64,000 bases of DNA from contig JASANG010001558.1 in assembly GCA_030248215.1 (NCBI GenBank), positions 1 through 64,000 of the forward strand, given 5' to 3'. The notes below the pieces were generated by a model. That model searched no databases. It was not told the origin of the DNA and saw only the letters and a list, made by a program, of their open reading frames with translations. The translations under genes were made by a program, and so were the position numbers. Of the stretch, positions 1-11,606 are shown piece by piece. Source of the DNA: Enoplolaimus lenunculus (lineage: Eukaryota; Nematoda; Enoplea; Enoplida; Thoracostomopsidae). Every line of letters begins with the position of its first letter. Position 1 is the stretch's first letter.

Positions 1-626
1 TTACAATGTAAGCTTTAGACTATTTTTTGGTAAGGCATATGCTTAATAAAAGTATAAGCTCATTCTAAACCTTTAGGCTTAGGCTTCGACTCATTAGAAG
101 TTACAATGTAAGCTTTAGACTATTTTTTGTTAAGGCATATGCTTAATAAAAGTATAAGCTCATTCTAAACCTTTAGGCTTAGGCTTCGACTCATTAGAAG
201 TTACAATGTAAGCTTTAGACTATTTTTTGTTAAGGCATATGCTTAATAAAAGTATAAGCTCATTCTAAACCTTTAGGCTTAGGCTTCGACTCATTAGAAG
301 TTACAATGTAAGCTTTAGACTATTTTTGGTAAGGCATATGCTTAATAAAAGTATAAGCTCATTCTAAACCTTTAGGCTTAGGCTTCGACTCATTACAATT
401 TACAATGTAAGCTTTAGACTATTTTTTGGTAAGGCATATGCTTAATAAAAGTATAAGCTCATTCTAAACCTTTAGGCTTAGGCTTCGACTCATTACAATT
501 TACAATGTAAGCTTTAGACTATTTTTTGGTAAGGCATATGCTTAATAAAAGTATCAGCTCATTCTAAACCTTTAGGCTTAGGCTTTTACTACACTTTAGT
601 CTACGGCTCTGTTCTATACACTGGCC
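1..626. repeat. Satellite of ~100-bp units grown inside a G-family element
   Basis: Six head-to-tail copies of a 100-bp unit start near 1, 101, 201, 301, 400 and 500 and are almost identical. The unit holds the G-element internal motif (gtaagctttagactatttttt, here read as AGCTTTAGACTATTTTTT) and short TTAGGC stretches. The array ends at 605-626 in a G-type terminal repeat (CTGTTCTATACACTGGCC). The left end lies outside the window, so the true array is longer. Confidence 0.85.
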
Positions 627-730
627 AATAATTCTAAGTTAGGAAAAATGTTCCTGTCATCTCTGGAAAGTTTCTGACACCATTTGCTGATCATTGATGC
701 TTTCGGGTCGGCGTGTAATTTTTTGGTAAT

Positions 731-1447
731 TTTTTATTGTTAATCACGTACGAAAATGCAAAAATAGACTCTTGTAAGCTTCCTACACGTGCAGTTTAGG
801 CTTTAAAATTAGGATTAGTAATTAGTTTACTTCTTGCAGCTACAAGTAACTTTTTACTGTTAATCACGTACGAAAATGCAAAAATACACTCTTGTAAGCT
901 TCCTATACGTGTAGTTTAGGCTTTAAAATTAGGATTAGTAATTAGTTTACTTCTTGCAGCTACAAGTGACTTTTTACTGTTAATCACGTACGAAAATGCA
1001 AAAATAGACTCTTGTAAGCTTCCTACACGTGCAGTTTAGGCTTTAAAATTAGCATTAGTAATTAGTTTACTTCTTGCAGCTACAAGTGACTTTTTACTGT
1101 TAATCACGTACGAAAATGCAAAAATACACTCTTGTAAGCTTCCTACACGTGCAGTTTAGGCTTTAAAATTAGTATTAGTAATTAGTTTACTTCTTGCAGC
1201 TACAAGTGACTTTTTACTGTTAATCACGTACGAAAATGCAAAAATACACTCTTGTAAGCTTCCTACACGTGCAGTTTAGGCTTTAAAATTAGCATTAGTA
1301 ATTAGTTTACTTCTTGCAGCTACAAGTGACTTTTTACTGTTAATCACGTACGAAAATGCAAAAATACACTCTTGTAAGCTTCCTACACGTGCAGTTTAGG
1401 CTTTAAAATTAGTATTAAATTAGTTTACTTCTTGCAGCTGCAAGTGA
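731..1447. repeat. Satellite of 120-bp units, six copies
   Basis: Copies start at 731, 851, 971, 1091, 1211 and 1331, beginning TTTTTACTGTTAATCACG. They differ by a few substitutions, such as AGGATT/AGCATT/AGTATT. No coding frame is kept. It follows the 100-bp array after about 100 bp, and the two units are unrelated. Confidence 0.9.
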
Positions 1448-1670
1448 CAGCTACAAGTTCTCGCTGCAAAACCATACGCATGTGTAAGTTGCGCGTCTGC
1501 AAATTTGGGATGCAAAATTGGCATTAACAAATTACAGCCGCGAAATTTTGCTGCAAATATTTGCGGTTGACAATATTTCTACCAGTCAAATTTTTGCATA
1601 ACAAAATTTGAAAATCTCTTTTTAAGTTCGTATTTCATCATTATACCTGTATAATTTCGTTTATATTGTA

Positions 1671-1920
1671 CACTGTGAATTCCAATGAGTTGATTTTAAC
1701 TCAGAATACGTTGGATCGGTCAGTCTGAGTTAGGACTATCAGAACTCAGAGTTGTGGTTTGATTCAATTCATTGTTCTTTAATTAATCAACTTCTCAGGG
1801 ATCAACTCTACTAAGTATAATGGTGGACGAAACTCAGAGTGAGCTAAAGTTTTCTGCTGTTTAACTCAGAAACAACGAACGATCCGCCTGAGTTGATTAA
1901 CTCATTGGAATTTTACAGTG
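1671..1920. mobile_element. M1 MITE (Tc1/mariner-like, TA target)
   Basis: A 250-bp element with inverted ends (CACTGTGAATTCCAATGAGT; the right end is its complement with few differences), flanked by TA on both sides. Repeated GAGTTNA motifs inside make most of it self-complementary. A second 250-bp copy lies at 10759-11008. It is too short to encode a transposase. Confidence 0.8.
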
Positions 1921-2029
1921 TATTATCATGTTGACCTGACATCCGGATTCTTCTGTTAGTTCAAATACATAAACAGTTTGGCTCATGTTTATTTATCATC
2001 TGTGCTCAGTACATGAGGACTCAAAGGTA

Positions 2030-2240
2030 TGCTGCGAAAAAATGGTGAGTCAAATTGACTCTCTTCGAAATAGGCTTTTCGGGACAACCCAAATTGAGTC
2101 AAAATTCGACTCCACCAGAGTCACATCTGACTCACCGAGTCGCACGTTTGACTCTGGCGGACTCGAGTTCGGCTCAGTTTGTGTAGTCCCGAAAAGTCTA
2201 TTTCGGACAGAGTCAATTTGATTCACCATTTTCGGCAGTG
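2030..2240. mobile_element. M2 MITE (TA target)
   Basis: Near-palindromic element of about 211 bp with an arm containing AATGGTGAGTCAAATTGACT, the complementary arm on the right, and many GAGTC motifs. Related copies are at 8898, 12821 and 49638, with partial ones at 11233 and 12314. Open frames on both strands here follow from the palindrome and are not genes. Confidence 0.75.
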
Positions 2241-2598
2241 TACGTAGTAGCCCCAGCATTTTACGAAGAGCATTGTGTTGTCTAAAAATTGCTGATAGGG
2301 AGTGTCTCGTGTTGGCATCTGAAAAAGATCTTAACAACGATTTGATTACGAAATTGTATAAACTTGGGGGTTGAGTTCGGAACCCACCCCCATCGATTGC
2401 TACGAATTATACCACAGGTCAACATTGTTTAAATAGAAATTACAGGTGCAATTGGCATGGTGAAGCTTGGTTTGTGTCTTTGGTTCAGGTATACTTGACT
2501 CACGGTCAACTTGAGGTGAGTAAATAATGGTTTTTCATTTCGGAACCAAATCACCTCATTGAACAGTTTTTGAAGTCTAGGGCTCATTGTGTAGTCGT
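2241..2598. other. No recognised feature
   Basis: Unique-looking AT-rich sequence between elements. No coding signal, RNA gene or clear repeat was seen. Confidence 0.5.
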
Positions 2599-2860
2599 CC
2601 AATTAGCCCTAATTGCAGCGCATAAATGACTCCAGCGCCAAATATAGTATATGACCATGCATTATCGCTCAAGCTTTTGATACAATGCAAAAAACGTTCA
2701 ATTCAACAGATAGCGAAATAGCGGATATATATCAGTAACGAAGGGTGGCGGAGGGCGGGTTGAAAATAAATAACAGTCCGTAACCGAATAACAGGGGGTA
2801 CCCTCTGGAGAGGCCAAATAAATATCAGTCCCGCCCCCTCTTACTCGGGTCACTACAGTT
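2599..2860 (-). mobile_element. P1 element, partial
   Basis: Matches the complement of the complete P1 copy at 60581-61010. It ends with CTTACTCGGGTCACTACAGT, the outer end of the family. The inner part matches (GATATATATCAGTAACGAAG and the TAACAGGGGGTACCCTCTGG block). The other end is missing. Confidence 0.75.
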
Positions 2861-3767
2861 GCACATATTGCCTAAAACAGTGATGGTCCACTGTTGATAT
2901 CACCAAATACAACGATTATTTGGTTTTGCCAGCTGCGGTAAAACTATACTATGCGCTTACAGCGGTCTCACAAAGACTTTGCACTAGAATGGAATTTAGA
3001 TGGAAATAGAACTTAATTTTAATTCAACTAGCACAACAACGCTAGATTTTGACTGACTTTATAGTTTTCACAGCCCGTATTTAATTATATAGGGTTTTGT
3101 CCGGCCACAATGAGAGACATAGGGTTAAGGCACACTGTGATGCTATGGTTTCGGCTTAACATTAGGGTTTTTTATGTTTACACCTTTGGGCATAGGCTTA
3201 GGCTTCGATATAAGCTTAGATTAAGACTTAGGCGTTACTGGGCTGGCGCCCGCGATTAACATGGCCATTATCACGGTCTATTCTACTGTGACAGTGCAAA
3301 CAATAGTTTTCCGTCCAATACAACGCGTCTATTCACGTCGCTCGTACCACATAAACTGACGAATTAAAACACATCTGCGGCAGAAATTCGTTGTTTGAAT
3401 GTGAAATGATAACCGAAATGCGATCACAACTATACTGTATGCCACGACCTGGATCGTATTTACAACGGAATGGGATAGGAACGCGATAAAACAACTGGAT
3501 CGTGAAATTTTTTGCGAACCAAAAAAACGGTTTTTACACACTTTTAACATTAAGCTTTTGGATCGAAAGTCAAAACAAACCTATTGAAGTTATACGTTCC
3601 CACAACAACGAAATCCTGGTTCGAAACGACCAGTGACGGCATCAACGAACACAGACACAGCACAAGTCGGCATTCTTTGAGCGGCGTGTCAGTATAGAAT
3701 CAAAAAATGACCCAGGGTCGTTAAATCAAACCGCCCTTTGTGAATCTATAGAGTAGGCGCGGGTAGT
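2861..3767. other. No gene; short TTAGGC traces
   Basis: A few TTAGGC-like hexamers at about 3185-3232 are probably a decayed G-element interior. The rest shows no supported feature. A 73-codon frame on the minus strand at 3329-3550 has no recognisable motif. Confidence 0.45.
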
Positions 3768-3829
3768 AGGCAAGATTTCAGTTCGCGAGGGTCGTCGTTA
3801 AGGCAAGATTTCAGTTCTCGAGGGTCGTA
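3768..3829. repeat. 33-bp direct repeat, two copies
   Basis: AGGCAAGATTTCAGTTC occurs at 3768 and again at 3801, each copy ending GAGGGTCGT. Confidence 0.8.
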
Positions 3830-3963
3830 TTTAAAACGCTGGTTTCACCTTAACGATCCAAATGGTTGATTCGATTGTCTGTTTTGGTGTCGTCTTTGTT
3901 TGTTCACAAATTTCAGAAAGCGATATATGCCGTTTATGTTTTCACTTGTATAAGCCTCTGTGC

Positions 3964-4137
3964 CAGGCCCGTAGGCAGCTCACCCTGCTCGGAGGGGGAG
4001 GGGCTAAAAATTTTTCAGGAGGGGCATTCTAGAGTTTTCAATGAGTTACAAGCAAGGTTGTAAATTTTCTAGCTGGGGCCAAAATTTATCCGAGGGGCTG
4101 AACCCCACTCCTGGACCCCCCCATGGCTACGGGCCCG
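3964..4137 (+). mobile_element. hAT-D MITE
   Basis: Starts CAGGCCCGTAG and ends CTACGGGCCCG. The inner arms pair (GGGGCTAAAAATTTTTC with GGGGCCAAAATTTATCC). Flanking octamers CTCTGTGC and CTCTGCAC agree at 6 of 8 positions. A sister copy at 15452 has a perfect octamer duplication. Confidence 0.75.
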
Positions 4138-4308
4138 CTCTGCACCAGAGTCCTATCTGTAGACAAAGCCGCAAATTTGCTATTGTAGTATGGACAGACG
4201 AGAGAAGGAACTTATCAATTGGTTGGGTGCACATAGAGAAAAAACCCTTTTAAACAGGCTAAATCCAATATATCACCAGCTGCATAGCTTAAGATTTCAA
4301 ATTGAAAA

Positions 4309-4434
4309 GGTATAACATCACGCACGCCAGCGAAGAGCGAAGCGTTCAGGGGTGAACGGTGGCGTATAGCCGTCGTCACCCTTCAGAACGCTTCGCTCTT
4401 CGCTGGCGTACGTGATGTCATACCCCCTTCAGAA
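4309..4434. repeat. 126-bp near-perfect palindrome
   Basis: Arms of about 55 nt (GGTATAACATCACGCACGCC against its complement ending GTGATGTCATACC) flank a short loop. Both arms carry AGCGAAGAGCGAAGCGTTC. It may be a short MITE, but I found no clear target duplication. Confidence 0.8.
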
Positions 4435-4897
4435 AATTTTTTGTGATACAATGGTAATGTCCCCTAATTTACGATTTTTCTTATCAGGAAAACTGGCACG
4501 TCTGTTTATAGCATACTCGTAAAATTTTGCCAACCTCATGTCAGAAGGATTCGGATCTGCCGCTGATTATGTGTAATAAAATTTGTTGACCCCTTTGGAA
4601 CCAGATGGTAATAAAGCTTGTTAAGAGTGCTATTTCTTGTATTTTCAGAAATTATAGAAGGGGATAGGTATGTTCGCAACATCACTCTCATTGTATACCC
4701 CTTGTATATTGCACATTGTGTTGTCTAAATGTCCGTTAAACAGGCTTGAATTAGGCTTTTGGTATTTTAGCGCTGGTTGTTTAGTAAGAGAAATGTTAAA
4801 TACGGCCGTTTTTAACGCCGTAGTCGCGGATTCAAAATTTTTTGACAGATGCATGCGTGATATATAATGGTGAAAACTCAGCTCGCGAGCTAGAAGC
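4435..4897. other. No recognised feature
   Basis: AT-rich DNA with overlapping short frames on both strands around 4645-4867. Neither frame shows a family motif. Confidence 0.45.
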
Positions 4898-5130
4898 CAG
4901 GGTGCAACGGGGAATTACGGTTCTGGTAGGAAAATCTGGTAAATTTTCACGATCTGGTTCCAGTGATAAATCCGGTATTTTTTCACCGATATTTTTCGAT
5001 ATTTAAAATTTTTTACTCATTCGAAAATTTAAGAAAATTTCGCATCCTAAGTTATTTTTTTCAAAATTGTCTAAGCGTGTATTGCCAAAATTTTCTATTT
5101 GTGTCGTACTCCATAATTGTTTATCACACG
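4898..5130 (+). mobile_element. hAT-A element, left part
   Basis: Opens with CAGGGTGCAACGGGGAATT and continues with interior shared, in opposite orientation, with 52690-52926 (the ATTGCC-AAAATTTTC and GTCGTACTCCATAATT blocks). No right end was recognised. Confidence 0.65.
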
Positions 5131-5944
5131 GTTTTGCAGCCACTGTAACTGTTTCAAGATTTTGGTTCACAAAACATTCTGAATGGGGGGCGAACACCAC
5201 CCGCGCTCCGCTACCCCCTACAGAACCACGAGTGAACAGTTTGCAAGGATAACTGAATGACAACAAAGGTACAACGGATGGCGTTGTTTTACCCTTGCGC
5301 CTGCGAAACACATGTCATATTTTTTCAAGCTTTATCTGTGAAAAAAACCACAAGACTTTGAAGCTTGAGGCAACTTTAGTGTAAATTATGACACATTACT
5401 GGTTTTTGTTGGGATTTGAAACCCGCCGCCTCCTCTTGGTGCGTACCATCGGGATCCTGTCGAACCCATACATTTCTGATAACGAGGGTGCGGGCGCATA
5501 CAATGGACCAAAATGCGGAACCAAAGACATCCCCTATAAATTTTAGATCGTACAAAGCCAAAATTTCGCCATCAAAGATGCTACAATGACCAGTATTTTC
5601 ACCAAAAAATATCTCGTCGTGTATATGAGGGCAGGGCGGGTTTGTCCCCACTCGACATCCGCTTACAATCGGTACGCTCCTACCGGTTTAGACCCTGGTT
5701 GTGAGACTCGCTCTTGGCTACGGGTTTTTAGTTCTACGGTGAACCAAAGGTTTGTGTGCTAATCAAAAAACGTTTGTGTATGTGACGCACGAAATGCTAG
5801 TGCCTTTTAAAGTATACAGACGATTGAATATAGTGTGAGAGTTGAGAGTATATATTGCGTGCGCTATTCTTTAACGATATTGAGTTTTCTATGTAATGGT
5901 AAAGGTATGGACAAAACTCTAAATTTCTACCCGTTTTCTATCAG
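5131..5944. other. No recognised feature
   Basis: Mixed-composition sequence with short unconvincing frames. No element ends or RNA gene were found. Confidence 0.45.
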
Positions 5945-6470
5945 TTTCACCACTGTTTTATTGTTGTTGTTGTTTTATTGTTTTGTTTTATTGATGTTTC
6001 TCGTTATTTTTTGTTGTTTTGTTTTATCGTTGTTTTTTATTTTATTGTTGTGTTTTGTTATTTTGTTTTATTGTTGTTTTTTGTTATTTTGTTTTATTGT
6101 TGTTTTTTGTTATTGTGTTTTTATTGTCGTTTCTTTGTTTTATTGTTGTTTTTTTATTGTTTTGTTTTATTGATGTTTCATGTTATTTTTTTGTTGTTTT
6201 CTGTTTTATTGTTGTTTTTTGTTGTATCGTTGTTTTTTATTTTATTGTTGTTTTTTGTTATTTTGATTTATTGTTGTTTTTTGTTTTGTGTTTTTATTGT
6301 TGTTTTTTGTTGTTTTGTTTTATTGATGTTTCTTGTTATTTCTTGTTGTTTTCTGTTTTATTGTTGTTTTTGTTTTATTTTATCGTTGTTTTTTGTTTTA
6401 TTGTTGTATTGTGTTAATTTGTTCATTTGTATCTCATTTATTTTTCTTGTATTATTGTTGTTTTGAAGAC
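5945..6470. repeat. T-rich TTGTTGTTTT tract
   Basis: About 500 bp of degenerate TTG/TTTTATTG repeats. It translates to long F/L/V/C runs in several frames, which reflects composition and not protein. Confidence 0.9.
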
Positions 6471-6641
6471 TTTATACTGAATCCGGTGTGCGTATTATAA
6501 GCTAGCGTTTGATTTCCGGTGAGTATAAGCAAAATTTTTTTGACATCTAGAATTTAGAAGGCTATAAAGACCGTCAATGTTGCTTAATATTCTTGTCTCC
6601 AAAAATTTCAGGAGGGGATGCGTCATCTCCATCCCTCTCTT

Positions 6642-6839
6642 AGCCCAAGTATAGAACAGGGCCGCAACGTTTTCCGGCGGGACTATAATAGAGTAAGCTT
6701 AAGCTTCAGAGTAACGTTTTTGATTAGGCTTAGGCTTAGGCTTAGGCTTAGGTATATGCTCATTGTTACGATTAGGCTAAGGCTTAGGCTTAGGAATATG
6801 CTTTATACTACTGTTCCGGCCCTGTTCTATACATTGGTC
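6642..6839 (+). mobile_element. G element with internal TTAGGC array
   Basis: 198 bp. Starts AGCCCAAGTATAGAACAGG and ends with the complement (CCTGTTCTATACATTGGTC). Perfect 8-bp target duplication CCTCTCTT on both sides. The interior has GTAAGCTTAAGCTTCAGA and runs of TTAGGC. Non-coding. The 8-bp duplication fits hAT or P superfamilies. Confidence 0.9.
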
Positions 6840-7400
6840 CCTCTCTTTATATACGCCTCTGGTTACTGGCACCTAGTGCCACGACTACTCCGGGGCATAT
6901 ACAAAAAGAGGGATAGCGAACATATCCCCGAATGGCTCTTGTACATTTTTCGCTCACATTTAAGGTTATAACCTCTTGGGATCAAGTCGGAGACTTGAAC
7001 CGTAAATGATAATCGTAGGGGTTGTGACTAAGACATTAGAAATCCTTATACAAGTCAGTACCTTTGTGCTCACGATTGGACCGCCAGTACTGCTGGACAG
7101 CGGGCACCAACGGTAGTTATCATTTAGATATTTTCCGGACCTAAAGGAATGAGAACATCCTTAATTTACCAGATTTTGATGTGAAATGACGAAATTTTTT
7201 GACGTTTTTACTTGAGTTTGATGTGAAATAGCATTTTTAATGAAATTTAAAGACAAATTTTATAATTTTGGAGACTCATAACGTTATGATCCCTAATTGA
7301 TGTGCGTGGGGTGTTACAATGGCAGTCCTTGGGACAGAAATGAAGAAAAGCCACTTATACTGGTTTTAGAATAACATGCTAGAGTTAAAAAATGCGGTTA
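6840..7400. other. No recognised feature
   Basis: Unique-looking sequence with no supported gene or repeat. Confidence 0.5.
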
Positions 7401-7528
7401 TACTGTAATGACCCGAATAAGAGAGGGAAGGGAATAAGAGGGACGTCTCCATTTCGAGTACCAATCATTAGGAGTCCGTATCCACGTATCCCTAATAAGG
7501 ATCCCTACGCGGATAGAGTCCCTAAACC
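7401..7528 (-). mobile_element. P1 element, one end only
   Basis: Begins TACTGTAATGACCCGAATAA and continues with GAGTCC/CCTAATAAGG blocks that match the complement of the right end of the 60581-61010 copy. It breaks off after GAGTCCCTAAAC. Confidence 0.7.
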
Positions 7529-8029
7529 AGGGTTGGAACAGGCCTGGTCAAAGGCCCGGCGGGCCCGGGAACACATTTTGGGACCGGAAACACATTTTGG
7601 GCCCGCGGACCGGAGCCGGGCCGCAAGCTGAAATAACTCGCAGCAGTTCCCTATCTCCGAGACTAATTTCAGGGTAACAATGGCATACAAAAACCATTAA
7701 ACGTTTATCTTCAGTTTCCATTAAGAACCGCCGTAATGTATAATTATCGGTGACTCACTGCGAAAACCAGCGGCGGATCCATGAATTTCTGGCGGGGCGG
7801 GGGGCGCGGAAAAAGACAAATGTTATGAAACGCAAAAGTTATGTTAAGTAGAAACGTTATCATTTTATCAGCAAAAATTTTCTAATGGAAAAATTGTAAG
7901 GTAAAGCTTATCATTTTATCACAAAAAATATCTGAGCAAACATTAGGGACCTTATTTTTTTACAAAACATTTTCTGAAGAGAAAAATTGTAAAGTAGGGT
8001 CGTTACCATTTTACTTTCCTAAGTACAAC
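7529..8029. other. No recognised feature
   Basis: A GC-rich patch (7540-7625) holds short CCCGG repeats. The rest is AT-rich and shows nothing supportable. Confidence 0.45.
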
Positions 8030-8282
8030 CTTGCATTAGCGCTCAAGCTTTTGATACAACACAAACGTATAATTCAACGGATAATTGCACTGCCGTATAT
8101 ATATCAGCAACGAAGAGCTGCGGAGAGCTGGTTAAAAATAAATAACAGTACAAAACCGCATAACAAGGGGGTACCCACTGGAGAAGCCAAATAAATATCA
8201 GCCCCCCTCTTATTAACAGGGGGCACTCTCTCGAGAGGCGAAATAAATATCAGTCCCCCCTTTTATTCGAGTTACTACAGTA
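8030..8282 (-). mobile_element. P1 element with an internal duplication
   Basis: Matches P1 from GCTCAAGCTTTTGATACAA to the end TTACTACAGTA. The block reading AATAAATATCAG(C/T)CCCCC is present twice (8191-8211 and 8240-8262), so part of the element duplicated. Confidence 0.75.
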
Positions 8283-8897
8283 CTCTTTCAAAACGAAACG
8301 CCTCTACAAGCCTTGTTCGCGGTGTGTATATATTGGCCGTTCGTTGTATTAAGCAGTAGTCATTCCTGTTTTGCCTGTTATAACAGTATGAGTATAGCTG
8401 GTTCTGTTTAGGTTCCTGATGTTGAAAACCATTGTGGCGAACAAAGGCGGAAGCGGATACAGGAAAGGGATTCAACGCGCGTCGTTCCTCTTTAAAAAAT
8501 TCTGACCGATAAAATGGTATGATCCCTCCCTTACAGATTATTACTTTTGAGCCATGTCAAAATTTGGCTTCTGGTTCGTTTACCCCCGAGGCGTCTTTCA
8601 CTATATACTGATAGCACTCTCGTCAGGATATTTTCATGAAACATTATTAAGGTCCCCCCATCTATTAGAAGCTATTAATTTTGTCAAAAAAATTATGATT
8701 GTGTTTTAGCTCGCTCCGCTCGCGAGAACTATTTACTGTATATTGCGCCCCCACGTCGGAAATTTCTGGATCCGCCACCGACAGGGCGTAGCCATGATTA
8801 GTTATTTCACATTGGCGTACGGTGTCTCGTTTGAAGTCGACCGCACAACTTTTCAGACCATATTTGCTTTGTCCAAGATCGAATAGAAGAGAATCTA
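8283..8897. other. No recognised feature
   Basis: No gene supported. One 66-codon minus-strand frame (8275-8475) has no known motif and overlaps the P1 end. Confidence 0.45.
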
Positions 8898-9117
8898 CAC
8901 TGCAAAAAATGGTGAGTCAAATTGACTCTCTCCGAAATAGGCTTTTTCGGACTACACAAACTGAGTCAAAATTCGACTTCGCCAGAGTCAAATATGACTA
9001 ATGAGTCCCTCGGGGAGTCAAATTTCACTCTGGCGGAGTCGAATTTTGACTCAGTTTGTGCAGTCCGGAAAAGCCTATTTCGGAGAGAGTCAATTTGACT
9101 CGCCATTTTTTGTAGTG
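8898..9117. mobile_element. M2 MITE, full length
   Basis: 220 bp from CACTGCAAAAAATGGTGAGT to the complementary end, flanked by TA on both sides. The two halves pair almost completely, forming one long hairpin. Confidence 0.85.
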
Positions 9118-9471
9118 TACGAAGCGGAACCGGATCGTTTCTCTTAAAAATGTGAATTGCTCTGATGTTGTTTGAATGATATTTGAATGATGTCATTGGA
9201 ATGATGTCATTTCGACAAACGATCTTTAAAAATATGGTAACCAATCATCTTTACTTGATTTCCGCTGAAATTGATTTTTTGAAATTTGGATCTACTCAAA
9301 GCAACATCAGACTGAGGATATCGTTCAACTTTGCGTAGACGGCTAAACAACGATAACTTTATGGCTGACTGCAATAGAGTAAACTTAAGCTTTAGACTAT
9401 AAAAACTTAACGTCGTTTATTTTTTCAGCAATTTTTGCTTTTAGCCATGCTGTGCCGTCTGAAATTTCCGT
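9118..9471. other. No recognised feature
   Basis: Short direct repeats of GATATTTGAATGATG-like sequence near 9170-9210, otherwise nothing seen. Confidence 0.45.
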
Positions 9472-9594
9472 GGAATATCTTTATTTTTTCTTCAACTTCT
9501 TTATTTTTTCTTCAACTTCTTTATTTTTTCTTCAACTTCTTTGTTTTTTCTTCAACTTCTTTATTTTTTCTTCAACTTCTTGGTTTTTTGCCTT
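9472..9594. repeat. 20-bp minisatellite, about six copies
   Basis: The unit TTCTTTATTTTTTCTTCAAC is repeated with single-base variants and translates to F/S-rich strings. Confidence 0.9.
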
Positions 9595-9788
9595 CGTGGC
9601 CTTGTTTATTTGGATGAAATTGTTTGTTTTAATTTTAACAAGAGTGAATAATGACAAGAGTGCGCGACTCTTTACGTCCAGCATCGTACAATATGTACCA
9701 CTGGGCGTTGCGTTCTTGGCCGACCGCCCTATTTAGAGGAAGGTCGCTTTCATATGAATACCCCTAATTAAACTTATTGACGATTACT

Positions 9789-10043
9789 GGCCCATGTATA
9801 GAACAGGGCCGGAATATATATAAGCATATCCCTAAGCCTAAGCCTAAGCCTAAGCGTAAGCGTAAGCGTAAGCGTAAGCCTAAGCCTAAGCCTAAGCCTA
9901 AGCCTAAACGTATGGATGAGCCTATTCCTAAGCCTAAGCCAAAGCCTAAGCCTAAGCTTAAGCAAAAACATTAGTCTAAAGCGTAAACTGACTCTATTAC
10001 AGCGTCTCCGGAAAACGATCCGGCCCTGTGCTATACATGGACC
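9789..10043 (+). mobile_element. G element with long CCTAAG array
   Basis: Starts GGCCCATGTATAGAACAGG and ends GTGCTATACATGGACC. The interior is about 130 bp of CCTAAG/CGTAAG hexamers (9835-9962), then AGTCTAAAGCGTAAACTGA. The lysine-proline frame across it is a hexamer artefact. I could not fix the target duplication. Confidence 0.85.
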
Positions 10044-10758
10044 AAACGACTGATAGAGTCTTTGTTGTTCTAAAAGCCATAGTAGAAAGAAACTAATGCA
10101 ACAGTCAAATCTATATCGATGTACTGTTGTGCCTTTATGTACCGACTGTTCATTTTGTATTAATTATTTTATGGTTGCCGTAGGAACCACGAGTTTAAGT
10201 AAGCATAGCTGCTGACCTTAAAAACAGGCTATAGGCACCGATTTGTATGTAGTACTGTACGATGGGAATTCGAGGTCCGCTGCAGGGGCGTATATATGCA
10301 GTGTGAAATATAACGGGATATCCAGACTTTCTATAAGAAAAAGTACGTTTAACAGACTTAAAATATAACATTATGGATCGTAGGATCACACAAGTTTGTA
10401 TACAGGTTATCCGCTATCGAACTTATATCCGCTTTTATAGTCGTGCAGAAAGGTTTCTGTGACGAGCCCGGTTCATATTTGCAAGTTTTTGTAACGAGAA
10501 CGTGTTTCAAGTATGTGAGAACGGACTGATGGGATCCGCCCCAGTCATCTGAAATTTTTGATATGTCGCCTGAGCGAGTGTAAAACATAGCTATGCATAA
10601 CATTTTATTTTGTGTTGGTATCCATATGGGTAGCAAAAATGTTACTGTGTACCGCTATAATAGGCATAGTGACAAAACAGGCACTAAGCGCACAAATCGG
10701 TAACGTGAAACGCGCATAAAGCGAAAACGAAAAATCTTATTTAAGTTTTTCAAACACA
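10044..10758. other. No recognised feature
   Basis: Short minus-strand frames of 64-92 codons (10195-10858) show no family motif. No element ends were identified. Confidence 0.45.
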
Positions 10759-11008
10759 CACTGTAAATTGCAATGAGTTGATTAATCAACTCAACTACAG
10801 AGTTTGTTATTTTTGAGTTAATAACAGAAAACATTAACTCACTTTGAGTTGAGTTCATTCTCAGTCTGAGTTCAATTGATTCCGTGTAAGTTAAATGATT
10901 AAAGTCAGAGTGAGTTTTATTGACTCAGAATTCTGAGTTCTGAAAGTCCTAACGCAGACTGAGTGATTCAACTTTTGAGTTAAAATTAACTCACTTGGAT
11001 TTACAGTG
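10759..11008. mobile_element. M1 MITE, second copy
   Basis: Exactly 250 bp, like the copy at 1671. Ends CACTGTAAATTGCAATGAGT and GGATTTACAGTG. Here the flanking dinucleotides read CA/CA rather than TA. Confidence 0.75.
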
Positions 11009-11232
11009 CAAATTCAAAGTTTAGTGTTAAAATTTCATAATTTAATATTAATTTGCAAGCGACCCCTGGTATAGGGTCGGCTAAAGTACGGTAACAACTT
11101 TTTATTTAAACCAGATCATGTTCAAAGTTGAGTTCCGCCTATAAACATTACTGCCGTCTGTGAACTTTTAAGAGTTTTTTCGTGCAAAATGATGCTGCGG
11201 GGCCTTCTGAAATGTTTTGTTCAACTTGAACT

Positions 11233-11340
11233 CACTGCAAAAAATGCTGAGACAAATTGACTGTCTCCGAAATAGGCTTTTCTGGACTACACAAATTGAG
11301 TCAAAATTCGACTCGGTTTTAATAGTCTTTATGAGTCAGA
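11233..11340. mobile_element. M2 MITE, truncated
   Basis: Left arm only (CACTGCAAAAAATGCTGAGA and following), breaking off after ATTCGACTCGG. Confidence 0.65.
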
Positions 11341-11403
11341 AACAAGTTTAATTCGGAAACAACCAATAGCTGAATACACTATTGTATTTTTAATCGAAAT
11401 ATT

Positions 11404-11520
11404 GGCCCATGTAAAGATCAGGGACGGAACGTTTTATATAGGACTGCAACAGAGTAAGCTAAAGCTTTAGACTATTTTTTGCTTGGCTTAGGCTTAGGCT
11501 TAGGCTTAACCTTTGTCCAG
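11404..11520 (+). mobile_element. G element, left part
   Basis: GGCCCATGTAAAGATCAGG followed by GTAAGCTAAAGCTTTAGACT and four TTAGGC units. The right end is missing. Confidence 0.7.
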
Positions 11521-11606
11521 TTTTGCAGCGAGGGAGGATACTTTTTGAATTTTGAAAATGTTATATTTTTAAAATCTGTTTTAAGCAAACTTTCAATAGA
11601 TTAATA

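Noticed and set aside
5978-6466. Hydrophobic frames that look like membrane proteins
   Set aside because: T-rich low-complexity DNA gives F/L/V runs in three overlapping frames.
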